Of a DNA stretch of 64,000 nucleotides, positions 32,801 to 44,866 are shown piece by piece (the stretch's first letter is position 1; every line of letters starts with the position of its first letter). The notes beneath the pieces were generated by a model that searched no databases, was not told where the DNA came from, and saw only the letters and a program-made list of their open reading frames with translations. The translations under genes and the position numbers were made by a program. Origin of the DNA: Acholoe squamosa (Eukaryota > Annelida > Polychaeta > Phyllodocida > Polynoidae); assembly GCA_949317995.1 (NCBI GenBank), contig OX439037.1, forward strand, positions 52,548,080-52,612,079, read 5' to 3'.

Positions 32801-35800
32801 ATCTACGGGCCCAGAATAATATTACACTTTTTTTTTGAGAGAAAATCATAGTTGTTCCCGCATAAGTTATAGAAAATCCTCATGTAAGTGATCAGTTTTG
32901 TAATGATTTTCTCTTTCCATCGATATATAACATGGCTATATTGGTATGTGAACATTATCACCTTCTGTGTGAGGGTTCAGTTCACCCACATTGTAATCGT
33001 ATTCATGAAGTTATGATTGATACAAACAAAACAGCTTTATAATTGTCCTGTTTTTCACCCAACTGAAAATTATGTTTGAATTGTATTGTAGTCTTTTGTC
33101 TTCATCAACGCCAAGTGTGAGAAGTCCTTTGCCATGAAGCGTAACCCACGTAAAATCAACTGGACTGTTCTTTATCGCCGGAAGCACAAGAAGGGCCAGC
33201 AGGAGGAGGTTACCAAGAAGCGTACTCGCCGTACTGCAAAGTTCCAGAGGGCCATCACTGGTGCCACCCTCACTGACATTTTGGCCAAGCGTAACCAGAA
33301 GCCTGAGGTCCGCAAGGCGCAGCGTGAGCAAGCCATCAGGTATGTTCTGATGATTGTTGTTTCAATGATGCGAAACTGCACAATTAAGTACTTGTTAAAT
33401 GCAAACACTACTGTAATAAAATTGTTGTGAATTATCACGTCGGCAAAATAAACAAAAACAATTTAACAGCTGGTGTAGGCTCCTCAGACGCAGTTCATCA
33501 TGGCCCAATATTATAACAGCTTTCTGATTAATGGCCCAGCCCCTGCTGGGTCATTGGCGGCGGGTTTTCGTCGAAAACTGATGGTCAGGAATTGAAACTC
33601 TACATGGGAATTGCTCATCGAAATTGGGGGATAATTAAACAAAAAATCATGGAAACATGTTCTTTAGGATCTTGTCTTTCATTGTACATGCACAATTCCT
33701 GGGAAAAAAATTTTCTTTAGCTATGAAAATGGCTGAAGAAAAAAACCTGACATAATATACCTACTTTCTCACGAAAACGAGGCTCCATAGGATAGCATTG
33801 TGCGATAGATTTTCGCGATAGACATAACACATGGGTTCCTATGGGAATTGTCGAATTAAGACGCTTTATAACAAAATGGAGGAGAATAACATTATCTCAT
33901 GCCTTTTTATGGTTAATATGTATACTTATTCAAGACCTGCTGGTATTATGCACTGCTTAACTCGTCAGGAGAGCAGTTATTCACCAATGAAACATGCGAG
34001 CGATAATGGGTGCATTCTCCATAGGCTTAACCATTGAGTCTTCGATACACTGTCACTATATTGACAGTCCCCTAGGGTAGGTAGTGGGCGACCTGGGCCA
34101 GTCGTGCATTGCACGCGTTAAATCTTTTTTTAAAATCAAACATTCCCAACGTCTGGGCAGCTGATTCGTGAGTATTCAGCTCTACAGGACAGTACTAAAG
34201 CTGATACTTTCAGTCACAGCTGCAGCTTTCATAACACCATATAGGTTACAGGTCATAGCACCACATAAAGGTTGCGGGTTATAAGTGGGACTGAGCAGTA
34301 GAAGCAAAGTTATTGCCAATTTTGTATTTTAAAACAAATTCCAATTTTTTAAGTTAATTTGGCCTGCGTTAAAGATCAAGGGCTTGTGAAAGATGGAAGG
34401 ATGCAGTCCAAGGTTTGTTTGTTTAGTCCAAGGTGGCATGCATTAAAAGTTTTTGGCAACACTGATTGCACTAAACTATTGATCAGCGAATGCATTCAAT
34501 GCCATATATGCAAACTCCTCAGTTCTTGGCTCAGGGTACCTCCTGAGTTAATACTGCCGGGTACCATTTCCCCCCCAAAAAAAGTCATGCAATTTCAAAT
34601 CTCAATTTTCATCCAACATTTCCAAATACAGTTCCAAGAAACACAAGTAGATGGATGAAGAAGATAATATTGTATCCACCTGACACCAAAAAGAAAGAAA
34701 AAAAAGAATGCAGAACCATCATTATAGCTTTTGAAAAATAGGAATGGTTTCCGATGTCAATTTGCTGTCGGAGATTTTCCCAGAGGGCCTACTACGAAAG
34801 TGGAAGGAAAATCCATGATTTTCTTTGTTCAATATGAACCTTAACCTATCTAACCAGAAAGCGTCTAATTGTGAGGCTTTTTTCACTTCCGGTTCAGTCC
34901 ATATAAGGTTAAAGAGGAAAATCACATATAGGCCTGATGAGCCTTTTGTGCAAATGCACTAGTTTTTCAGTTTTTCTGCCAGGGTCAATCTTCAGACTCG
35001 TTCTGATGATTAAATCTGATCCAATGAGATATTATTTACAAAATAAGAGTGGTTTTCCGCCCTCATTTTGGCATGGTGAAAAGTCAATCTGTGGTACTTA
35101 GGGATGTTATTAAGCATTAACCATTTGTTATAGTATTATGTGGTACAACAAAACTTATACTTTTGATCCAGTAGGGTTTTAGGCATATACCGTAATCTCC
35201 CGCGTATAAGACGCGTCCTCTACGCCAAACAAAATGCTGGTGCGTCTTATAGCTTACTGTCAAGTTGGGGGTAATTTTACTATAGAACAGTACTGGATTT
35301 ACAAAATTGAGCCCTAAGAGGTGCGTTGTATACGCGGAAATGCCTCTGCTGCGTTTGGGGTGCGTCCTATACACGCAGCGCGTCTTCTACGCGGGAGATT
35401 ACAGTATGTGGGAAGAGGTGACATGGACAACTCAATGTGTGTGGACGTCTTAAGGTTAACCTATTGTATATAATATATGTACCGGTCCGTTTTGAAACCA
35501 TGGTGATATCTTTTTTGTCATTGATTTACAGGGCCTACAAGGAGAAGCAAAAGGCCAAGGACGCTGTTAAGAAGGTCAACAAGGTAAGCGTTCGTAATAT
35601 GAATTCCCATCAGTAAATTAAGCAGGCTGACGCTGTGTGGTTAGACCTTTTCTTTGATTGGCTCAGGGTCTCCCTGAGTCTTATCACCCTAAGAGACTTG
35701 TATCTACAGTGATGCAAGTCTTCAGAATTTATGAGGATTTCCTGATTTCTGAAATTTTTGAATGACATGTAATCTCCTTATACCAGTGGTAAGGAGTGCT

Positions 35801-36863
35801 GTTGGAAAAATAGAAGGCTTTTATATCAAGTAAATGAATGGCTTCCTTATTTTTGCCCATGCCTGACTTACATCCCTGTATCTTTGCTGTAATCAACGTT
35901 CAAGTAAAATGAATGTATATTCATATGTGGAAATAAAGATGAAAATATGACCTGATAAAAATGTCAAAATCCAAAATTTTCCATTTCCCATTGAAACCAA
36001 TATATAAGCCTATTATTTCTCAAGTCAATTCCCCATAGGATCCAAAAGTGTAGGTTCCAAACTGAACAAAAACTGTCTGAAATTAAAGGTGTTGTGGTTG
36101 ACAACTCAATTCCCTGTTAAATTCCTATATGAAGGGCACACTTGATGGAACATAGGGTACCATGATGATGGGGCACGGTCATCATGAGGGATTGGAGCCC
36201 TGAGCCTTTTGTGCTAAATAGTATAACGTCCATTTGTTGCACAACATAAACAACTGGGCCATTTCTAGAGTTATAAGCAGTGTTGCTGAAATGATACCAG
36301 CACACTGCAAGAGCCGGTATAGAATCTTAACGCTACTTGTTCAAAATGAACCTACTGTGTCGGTCACGATTTTAGAGGCAATTGACCTCTTATTTAAAGC
36401 ACTGAACTTGCACAAACATAATTTTTTAAGTGCCCTGGGAGCTTATTAGGTCGGGTATGGTATGTTGATCAGAACAACTAAGGATAGCTAGAAACCATTT
36501 TATCTATTTTACCCATCAATTCATTCACCCTTGGGTTTGGAGGACCTCGGGATACCCTATTGCATATGTGGTGTCCTCATCCGGTATGATCCGGCAAGCA
36601 CCTCAGCTTGCTCTATCACACTGTCAGTGCAGACACTGTATCACACACAAAACTCTATTGGCTCTCACTAGAGAGAAGCAACCAACCTTAAATTAGATGG
36701 ATAGGGCTACATAATTCTGTACACTGTTTCCTTAAGTTATTGCATCTATATTTTGCTAAGAAGAATTTTATGTTTATTTCAGCCCCAGCCCAAGAGCCTG
36801 CCCAAGCAGAAGGCCCCCAAGCAGATGGCAAAATCCCAACCACGTGTTGGTGGAAAGCGATAA
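29836..36863 (+). CDS. RPL24: Ribosomal protein L24 (eL24), five exons
   Basis: This is a large-subunit ribosomal protein of the cytosolic ribosome, where eL24 helps form an intersubunit bridge. Coding exons are 29836-29840, 29980-30055, 33092-33339, 35532-35583 and 36783-36863, all with GT/AG borders and joining in phase to 153 codons (the family is usually about 155-160). The first coding exon holds only ATGAA. Recognisable pieces in order are [74 protein letters not shown] and the closing PRVGGKR. No disruption is seen, so the gene is very likely active. Introns 2 and 3 host TIR elements (30364-31380, 35190-35404). The start is fixed by the conserved N-terminus. Confidence 0.97.
30364..31380. 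mobile_element. 1,017 bp TIR element in RPL24 intron 2
   Basis: The ends carry TAGCGAAGTCAGCC on the left and its reverse complement on the right, inside imperfect TIRs of about 25 bp starting AAAGTCAATT and AAATGAATTG. CAGACCC flanks both sides (30357-30363 and 31381-31387), a 7 bp candidate duplication. It has no coding content. Confidence 0.55.
31381..33091. other. RPL24 intron 2, remainder
   Basis: AT-rich intronic sequence. No snoRNA with clear C/D or H/ACA boxes was recognised. A small hairpin (GGGGTGAG-A-CTCACCCC) lies at 32284-32300. Confidence 0.4.
35190..35404. mobile_element. TA-flanked CCGTAATCTCCCGCG TIR element, copy 1 (RPL24 intron 3)
   Basis: The TIR is CCGTAATCTCCCGCGTATAA and its complement ends TTACAG. 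TA flanks both ends (35188-35189 and 35405-35406). The interior is built from degenerate TATAAGACGCACC words. TA target duplication suggests a Tc1/mariner-type non-autonomous element. Confidence 0.8.
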
Positions 36864-36880
36864 ATTAATGGACTTCTGTA

Positions 36881-36886
36881 AATAAA
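36881..36886 (+). promoter_or_regulatory. RPL24 polyadenylation signal
   Basis: AATAAA lies 18 bases after the stop codon (36861-36863). This compact 3' UTR is usual for ribosomal protein genes. Confidence 0.8.
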
Positions 36887-36904
36887 CGACCTTCAAAAAT
36901 AATA

Positions 36905-37450
36905 CCGATTTCATTTGTTGTATGTTGGGTAGGCCAAGCAAAATGAAACTGGGCTATGGATTTCACTCTGCAGTCTCTGGAAGAAACGTGAGTGATCAAA
37001 TTAAGACATTTTGAAACGAGGAGGGGGGGGGGAGCTGTAGTGGAGCGAGTACACATAAAGGGCGATGTTGGAACAAGAAAACGCAATTTTGTGAAGGCCA
37101 GTAACAACCTTATTGCGCTACGGCGACAACATACCCTACCTGCCTCCCATGGTTATGAAAAAGATAATTCTAGTTTAATGTAGAAAAATAAAAATCCTAA
37201 ACCCCTTGCATGTATAAATTGAACCTCAGCATGAATTTTTTTGGGGGGTCAGATTAACAGACTAATTTTAAGGGAAATTTAGAGACCTTTCTAAATCGTG
37301 ATACACTTATCATGAGTTGAAGTTGCGTGCCACTTCCAACTGAAAAAAAAAAAACAATTACCAAGGGTCTCCTTGATTGCACGTTTTCAAAATTCAATTA
37401 AATCAATCCCTGTCCATAAGCTGACCCCCCAGTCCAGGGTGTATTCAACG
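36905..37450. other. Intergenic, no gene seen
   Basis: Non-coding sequence between RPL24 and the first intergenic TIR element. Confidence 0.5.
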
Positions 37451-37457
37451 TACAAAC

Positions 37458-37735
37458 CCGGGGTGTGAAATCTCAGCTGAATTCAGTGGTTTTGGTCCTT
37501 TCCAGGACCATTTCTGAGATCTGAGAAAATAAATTAGCATTTATGAGAGGGAGGTGTGGGGGGGGGGGGTCTTTGAATTTTGCTCAATCTTGAATCTATC
37601 GTGACAGTGAGCCGCATCTGGGTTGTTCTAAGCTTCCATTAATAAATATAATGTATGAAGTGTCCAGTTAACTCTTTTTTAATCAATTCCCTATAACAAA
37701 AACATAGACTAAAATTCCTGGATTTCACACCCCTG
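37458..37735. mobile_element. TIR element GGGGTGTGAAATC (278 bp)
   Basis: GGGGTGTGAAATC at the left end and its exact reverse complement GATTTCACACCCC at the right, the latter followed by TG. ACAAAC and ACAAAT flank the element (5 of 6 identical), a likely 6 bp target duplication. A related end pair occurs near 54303 and 54690. Confidence 0.6.
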
Positions 37736-37830
37736 ACAAATAGAAAAAGCCCCCAAATAGCCAGGGCTTGTACGGTATTGCTTTGGTATTTGAAGTAAAA
37801 GGACCCTCTTGAACCCAAAGAGAAGGGTAT

Positions 37831-37975
37831 CAGAGATGCCACTTTTCATGGTTTACCAGGAATTCCTGGTTTTTTTATTCTAAGATTTTTGTATTAAATC
37901 GTGTTAGATTCCTGGGGAAATGTGTCTCTAAGTCCAGTTTTCCTGGTTTTTGTCGACCAGTGAGTGGCATCTCTG
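37831..37975. mobile_element. 145 bp TIR element with 6 bp duplication, copy 1
   Basis: CAGAGATGCCACT at the left and AGTGGCATCTCTG at the right, with exact GGGTAT on both flanks (37825-37830 and 37976-37981). It contains a CCAGGAATTCCTGG palindrome. Non-coding. Confidence 0.8.
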
Positions 37976-38012
37976 GGGTATATGGGTTTGAAAATCTACA
38001 ACCCATGCATCA

Positions 38013-38583
38013 TATCATCGCCTTAGTGCAAGAAGGTTGTAACTGACAGTTTTGTTTCTGTTTTAACATCTATTGACCCTTATCTAGCTACTATGAAAGT
38101 GCTGGAGCTTTAAATGATATGTGTGCCTACAGGTCCCATTGCAATGTTGCTGTTTCCACTGTTATAGTAAGTGGACCACTTCTTTTGCCTCTCCTGCAAA
38201 ACTTGAAAAATGCTGATACAACCTTCTGGCACTAAGGCGACGATATTTAGGTACAGACCTGCAGCCAAGTAAACTCACTGGTACATCATGGTGAGTTTTC
38301 TCATTGATAATACCGTAATCTCCCGCGTATAAGGCGCACCCACAGTTTCAGAATATGGTCAAAAACAAAAAATTCATAACTTTTGTTCTAATGAATGGAT
38401 TTTCAAAATTCAAAAAGCTATGTGCTGTTTGGACCCCCGTGACCCTCCTGGACCCCAAATGCAGCAGATGAGCTTATATGGGAGTGTAACATATCAAAAG
38501 AAAGGTCTTGGTGTCCCCCTTGTGGATCCAATGAGAACTAAACCCCCCTGTATAAGACGCGCCTTATACGCGGGAGATTACGG
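38013..38583. mobile_element. Two adjacent short TIR elements (38013-38246 and 38313-38583)
   Basis: The first has a long imperfect TIR (ATATCATCGCCTTAGTGC, then AGAAGGTTGT) whose right end is at 38218-38246. A solitary end of the same kind occurs at 48041-48063. The second is copy 2 of the TA-flanked CCGTAATCTCCC family, with TA at 38311-38312 and 38584-38585 and degenerate TATAAGGCGCACC words inside. Confidence 0.65.
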
Positions 38584-39976
38584 TAGTTACCTTAATACCT
38601 TGCGTATAAGCCGCACCTGCAACTTTGTTTTTATAAAGCAGAGAAGGTTCTGAACCGATATATTGCATAATCCTGCTAAGTGCTTAAAAGGTGCACATGC
38701 AATATATATGGCTCGTTAAAAAATGTAGTCCCCTCAACCCCAAACGCCCAATCTCGTCAGACACTAAAGGGAATAATGTCTCTTGTCAAAAGAAAAAAAA
38801 AAAAAACATACAGGCACACTCCTCATTTTTTCTATAATCTGTCTGGGTCAATCTTGTGATTCATTTTTTGGGGAGATAATATAATCATCAATTTTCACCA
38901 TTTAATCGCATTTCTAAGGAAAAATCTCATCCGGAGTTTGCATGTATGTATTCCAGTGACGTGACAGGGTCATTTCTAAAATGTGACATGAATAGGGTCT
39001 AGGGAAAGGCTCAGAATGCACCTTTCAGCCTTGCAATTTTCAAAATTTTCCTGGGGGATAACTAGACCGTCTACTTTTCTTGTTTAAATGGCAAATGTTT
39101 TCTTTCACCCTTTTCTAGGACTTTTAATGTACACAATGCTGCTTATGCATAATCATCATAACATACCCTTATAATAAGCCCATAGAGGCCTAATTAGATC
39201 GTATCCCAACTAAAATTTTGTCATTTTTCAGTCATGTCACATTTGTATATGTTATACCTTTCTATAAATTCTCATAAAGTTTTGAAACCATGTGCAATGT
39301 ATTTGATGTTAAAATTTGCACAAGATTGCACAGAATTTTTACTGTAGGTCGACACTAAAACCACCGGATAACATAGCAAGTGTTTGGTATGTCATGGGTC
39401 AGTAATCACCTGTGTAGACTGGATACCTAATGGTCCATGAGTGGCACCTTGAGGCTAGAGGATACACTACATACCCTTAGCACATAGACTGGTTTTATCT
39501 CAAACACAAGGTTCACATGATATTGCTCATCTTCTATTCCAAAATCTTAATGGAAACAAGAAAGCGTTCAAAGATTAAAACATTAGAGCTGAGAGTATGT
39601 CTTGGAGAGACAGAAGGAAAATGAGGGAATTTGTCCCTTGTCCATCACAGTGTCACACACCGCTGTGCCGCCCATGTGCCGTGCCGTCCATGTCCCATCT
39701 CCCATCCATCCATCCCATGTCTACCTCCCACCCCATGTCACACTTCCTGGTCACACACTTCACATCCTTCCACCTGCCAGGTGTTTATGGGAAAGATCAG
39801 AAGGACTTTTAGCTTTCCCACAGTGCTATTTCTCTTAAAGGGACTGCTGATACTTGTGATTGATGTGTGACCCTGCTACAGTATGTGTTTGTATGGGGCC
39901 TAATGTTTTGTTTATGAGAGGATCTTGGAATTAAACCTATCAATAAACAAAATTGGAAGGCCTTCAAAATCAACTA

Positions 39977-40190
39977 GCGTAATCTCCCGCGTAGAAGACG
40001 CGCTGCGCGTATAAGATGCACCCCAAACTCATAAGACGCACATTTTAATACTGAAATTTGTAAGATTAGTACATTTCTATAGTAAAATTACACCTCGTAT
40101 AAGACGCACCCCCAACTTGAAGAAATCCTATAAGACGCACAATGCATTTGTTTGGCATAGAGGACGCGTCTTATACGCGGGAGATTACAG
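39977..40190. mobile_element. TA-flanked CCGTAATCTCCCGCG element, copy 3
   Basis: Same family as 35190-35404; one terminal base differs (GCGTAATC). TA flanks both sides (39975-39976 and 40191-40192). Interior words GTATAAGACGCACC repeat several times. Confidence 0.8.
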
Positions 40191-40192
40191 TA

Positions 40193-42424
40193 TATCAAAA
40201 GATAATTGCTCAGATAACCACACCATGCACTGCCCCCATACCTACTCTGTGCCCTCCTCTTCTCATATATCTGAAATCTGTCTGTAAGTGGGGTTAAAGA
40301 CAGTTTGATTACCCTTATATTTGGGGTAAAAAGAGCCCTAAATCCCATGCATTTCTACATAGGAAAAAAACAACAACAGTATTTACCATGTCACAGTCAT
40401 CAAAGTAGACCTATAATGTAAATTCTATTATATGGATAGCTTTGTCCTACTTTTTGTCTCACTATATGACTAATTTTTAGGAGTTCAGTTGTAACGGAAA
40501 TAGGGCTAAATGACAGGTTCTGATGATCTATGCGAAACCTTGCAATCTCAATATAAGCAAAGCATACCCCATGAAATGTTTCTTTTCATCATTTATCAAA
40601 AAAATTTCATGTAAATCGAAATATGACTCATGGGGTCTTTGAAGGGTGTGATAGGGCATATGCTGTGTAATGGAATAGTTCTTTGGTGGTGCATGTAATC
40701 TGCTAGAGGCCAAAATAGCAATTGAAACTTGGTAATCATAAGAAACACGGTTCAAAACTAGTAGATAGGAGGTCAGAAAGGTGGCATCAAAGGCCCTTCC
40801 CTCGTTTAATAATGTTATAGAATGCAACACTTTATAAATTACAGTGGATAATATATAAAGGCAGGTACAAACCAGGTGGTATACCTATCATTGTAGGGGC
40901 CAGATGGTGGAGCCTCCTACTGTTGTAGACCTTAACTAGTAAGACATCCTATTACATTTCCCGCCATAGAAATAAGCATGCGCATCAGCACTTCCGGTAC
41001 ATATGGACTGATGCATGATGTATGGTAAGCGTCTGCAGGCTGGGTGGCACAGTCTCCTGTGTCAGGTTGCTGGTACTTTCATTCCCCATACCCATGACTG
41101 GAACAGATTCAAATAAAATTATTGAAATCTTTACTGGGGCTACCAGATCTTTATACGAGTATGCTATATTTAATGGTGATTATTTTAGGTTGACACATAT
41201 TTTTTAGTAGAGTATTTCAATGTGGCACAATCTCCTGTGCCACAACAAACAAAGACAAACCCTGATGATTTTCCACATGGCACATGCTGCTTCCTGTGAA
41301 ATGGACCATGTGGACAAATGAAGATATTCAGACAATATGCTCCATCAATTGGTCATGTTTACATATCTCTTAGCCTGTCAGATGTCTAATTATGTCAGCA
41401 CATGTGGTAGATCATTTTTTTAAAGTGCATGGAGGTAAAATGCATAGATTCATACACATGCCACATGTCCATGGACCATTGTTTATTTACATCTGAAAGC
41501 CAGTTTGTAGTGCCATCTGGTGTATACATATTGATATTGATGGTTGCGCCATGTAGAGGTAAATAAGCCTGCACTCCCTTATTATACTATATTAGTGTTC
41601 TCTGAAGCGCCTCTGCTTGAAAAGTGGTGCTTCCTGTGGAAATAAGGTATTGGTCATCTAGATGTCTCAAATTAGCACATACAGGGAGCATGCATGTCAA
41701 AATGGAATACACTAGCGACATGGATTTTTGCTTTTATATTGATATAGGGACCCCCATCATGGACCTCCTTTTGTATCCAATGTAACTAATACTATGAGGG
41801 CCCATCCCCCTTTTTTGGAGCTTCTTTGAGACTAGAAAAAGGCCGAATTCGTCACGAACCTAAGATTTTGGCACTGCCACAAGCAGGGTTATCGTTACCC
41901 AACTTGATTGTTGGGAAAATAGTGGGTATATGTCAAATCTGACCCCTACCTCCACCCAGGGTTAGGTTCTGGTACTAGTCGCGGCTTGAACGAGAGAATT
42001 CACGGTAGCAAGAATAAACAATAAATACAGATTGTCTGTGCACATCTCAAGCTCTAGTAAATACCAGATAATAGTCTCGGCCGTTATCATAAACAATTAA
42101 ATACTGCCGATAGAAATTTAAAGATGATATCAATACACGATAGCACAATGCTGCCGATTACTGTAACAAGATTTTTGCCAACATCAGACTGGGCTACCAC
42201 TACTGATGCCTTCAGTAGGAGGACTTTAATTATAGGCAGGTCACATATTATTGGAATGAGAAAATCAACAGCAATCTGGCCACTCTTACTATGTAATGGC
42301 TTGATGAGGAATTCCTATAATTTTCATAAAACAAAAGTAAATTAGTTGTTCTGGGCCCATCGATCTAGCTACGGGCCTATGGATTTTTTTTTAAGATATG
42401 AGGTGGCCAGTGGTTGAAAAAGGT
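40193..42424. other. Intergenic, no gene seen
   Basis: Unremarkable AT-rich sequence with short ORFs lacking coding character. Confidence 0.5.
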
Positions 42425-42426
42425 TA

Positions 42427-42659
42427 CCGTAATCTCCCACGTAGAAGATGCGCTGCATGTATAAGACGCACCCCAAACTCAGCACATGCATTTTCGCGTA
42501 TAAGACGCACATTTTAAGGCTGAAATTTGTAAGATTAGTACATTTCTATAGTAAAATTACCCCTCGTATAAGACGCACCCCCAACTTGAGAGAAAGCTAT
42601 AAGATGCCCCAGCATTTTGTTTGGCCTAGAGGACGCGTCTTATACGCGGGAGTTTACAG
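42427..42659. mobile_element. TA-flanked CCGTAATCTCCC element, copy 4
   Basis: TA at 42425-42426 and 42660-42661. It has the same 233 bp length as copy 5, which lies in the opposite orientation in an anoctamin intron. Confidence 0.8.
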
Positions 42660-42661
42660 TA

Positions 42662-44866
42662 GTATCTATCATTGTGCATGGCTTAATTCCTACATTCACT
42701 ATGAGGCATGTCCTTGTGCAGAGCTCCCGTTTTCTCTGTGACATCCATAATATCACTGAAATTATTTACAAAAGTAGAAAATTCACGCAGGTTATATTTC
42801 AGAACATTTATTTCAATTCACCACCTACTGGTATTAATGAAAATTATAAACGGTTTTTATTGTATGTAACTTGCCATCTACCAAACCTCCATTAGAATAC
42901 TACGGTCGTAGAAGCACCCTGGTTATACACGTTGACACAGAGTTCAAGTCTTTGGTCTACACATGTTCTACTGTCTAAGTACTTAAAAAACAATGACATA
43001 CTCATACACTAGTCATATTCATAATATAAGAAGGAACTCTTGAATAACAAATTTAAAAATACATTTTATTTTGTATTTTTATCCTTTACTTCATTTTGTA
43101 TAAATATGAACAGAGGACCAAGTGTGACTAGGAAAAAAGTAATATGTTACAGGAATTCTTTATTGCTGGGGCACGAATCATCCTGAGAACTATTACTGGG
43201 CTAAATTCAAGGTTTCTTCAGCGTTTTGTGGTTTCCAATTTTCTGAAGTGTGTAGGCACTGCAATTGTTTCCCTAAATAAAAGGCCCTTGCATATGTTTC
43301 TGAATAATTGTTGTTGAATGCAGATAATGGTACTGTAAGAGGGTTTCGGAGGCACTTCACATAAAACAACACAACAATCAAATGGAAAGTTGATGGAATA
43401 GATTATTCAAGCATGTCACTGAATTACAATGTAGAAAATGAAGTTTAAATATTACAAAAAAAATATTCTAGTGTCCACGACTAGGATTTTGTTCTGTACT
43501 TTCCTATGGGACTCCACTAAAAACATGACTTGACAGAATAAAACAGCCATACAATAAATGCACTATATACAAGTAGGCTCCCTCGACTAGGTTTACATCA
43601 TATCTGGTATTACGATCAACATTTGTTACTGTTCTGTCCAGCGTACGGGGTAGAAATAAATTATGACCAGATGTTGAAACCTGTGGTACACACCATTCGA
43701 CACATGGGGGTGGATGATAACCTTTGGTACAAAATATACTCTATATTAATGCAGCGAACTCATACTACATTCATTTTACTATAAATAAGACACCGTGGCA
43801 AGTAAAGTCCGTAGACCAGATCTGACATACAAAAACTACCTGATATCTATAACAATGATACGCAAAGCATCGATTATATGGACACTGCATTTGTACATGT
43901 TTAGGACACTGACGATCCAATAAATTTACATTTTTAACTAAAAGTCTGTGCTATTCATATTTTTCCCCATTATGACATGCATATGCAATCTTAATACAGC
44001 TAAAAGTCGTATGCCAACAGGAATAGGCATTCATATCTTTTCATAATACCTGCAAATTAAGCAAGTAGAAGAGAAAGTGGAACAATGATTCAAAAACACA
44101 GTAATTTTGGACTTATATTGACTCATGTTTTTGAAATGCTAGATGCTGCAGTAGAGCATCATACATCTATGTACATTCCGTGTCACTTTCCTTAACATTT
44201 GCAACAATAAACCTCTAATAGTAACTCCAATAATTATGGTGTATTAAGAGTTTCATTACAAAATATCAGACAATGTAAATGCATCACATCTACGATACAG
44301 GTCCAGGTAGACAGACCTGTGTATAGTCAGTGGTTCTACATTGTGTAAGGTACAGTCAACGTTTACATCTACTGTTTACATCGACAGGCATGTAGAGATT
44401 CTACTATAAATCATCGCATACCAGGTGCTAGTAATAGGTACGGTTTATACACCTGGATTGGGCCAGCTGCGCCTTATAGAATGTTCCTGAACGCTGGGTG
44501 CACCTTATAGGTATGACACAGAATAATGACACAGAATAATGGATTACCATTAGTATTGAACTGCTCAAAATCAAGTCCTAGATGCACCTTAGAGATTTCT
44601 CTGACATTGAGGGTGCGTTATATATGCGAGGATTTATGCTATGTTATATATTCCTGTTTATTATACCTGTCATAGCAGTAGGTTTCATAAACCAATTGAA
44701 AAATTGGAAACAGATGAACAGTTGCGTTACTGGCAAAAGACGAATTGACTCCTTTGATGTATGTGGAAAATGATATAATCATCAAATTTATCTCACATCC
44801 AACTTAATAGTAAAATATATGAGTGGAACCGAAGAATGGTCCCCACAGTTATTTCTATGTTAACAG
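42662..44866. other. Intergenic and probable anoctamin 3' UTR
   Basis: The anoctamin stop codon is at 44867 on the minus strand, so its 3' UTR lies here. A minus-strand AATAAA (TTTATT at 44657-44662) is a possible polyadenylation signal. A decayed TATAAG-type repeat spans roughly 44440-44643. No other gene seen. Confidence 0.45.

Noticed and set aside
39597..39870. Three overlapping + strand ORFs rich in Pro, Ser, His and Cys
   Set aside because: They are three frames of a low-complexity CCCATGT/CCATC-rich stretch.
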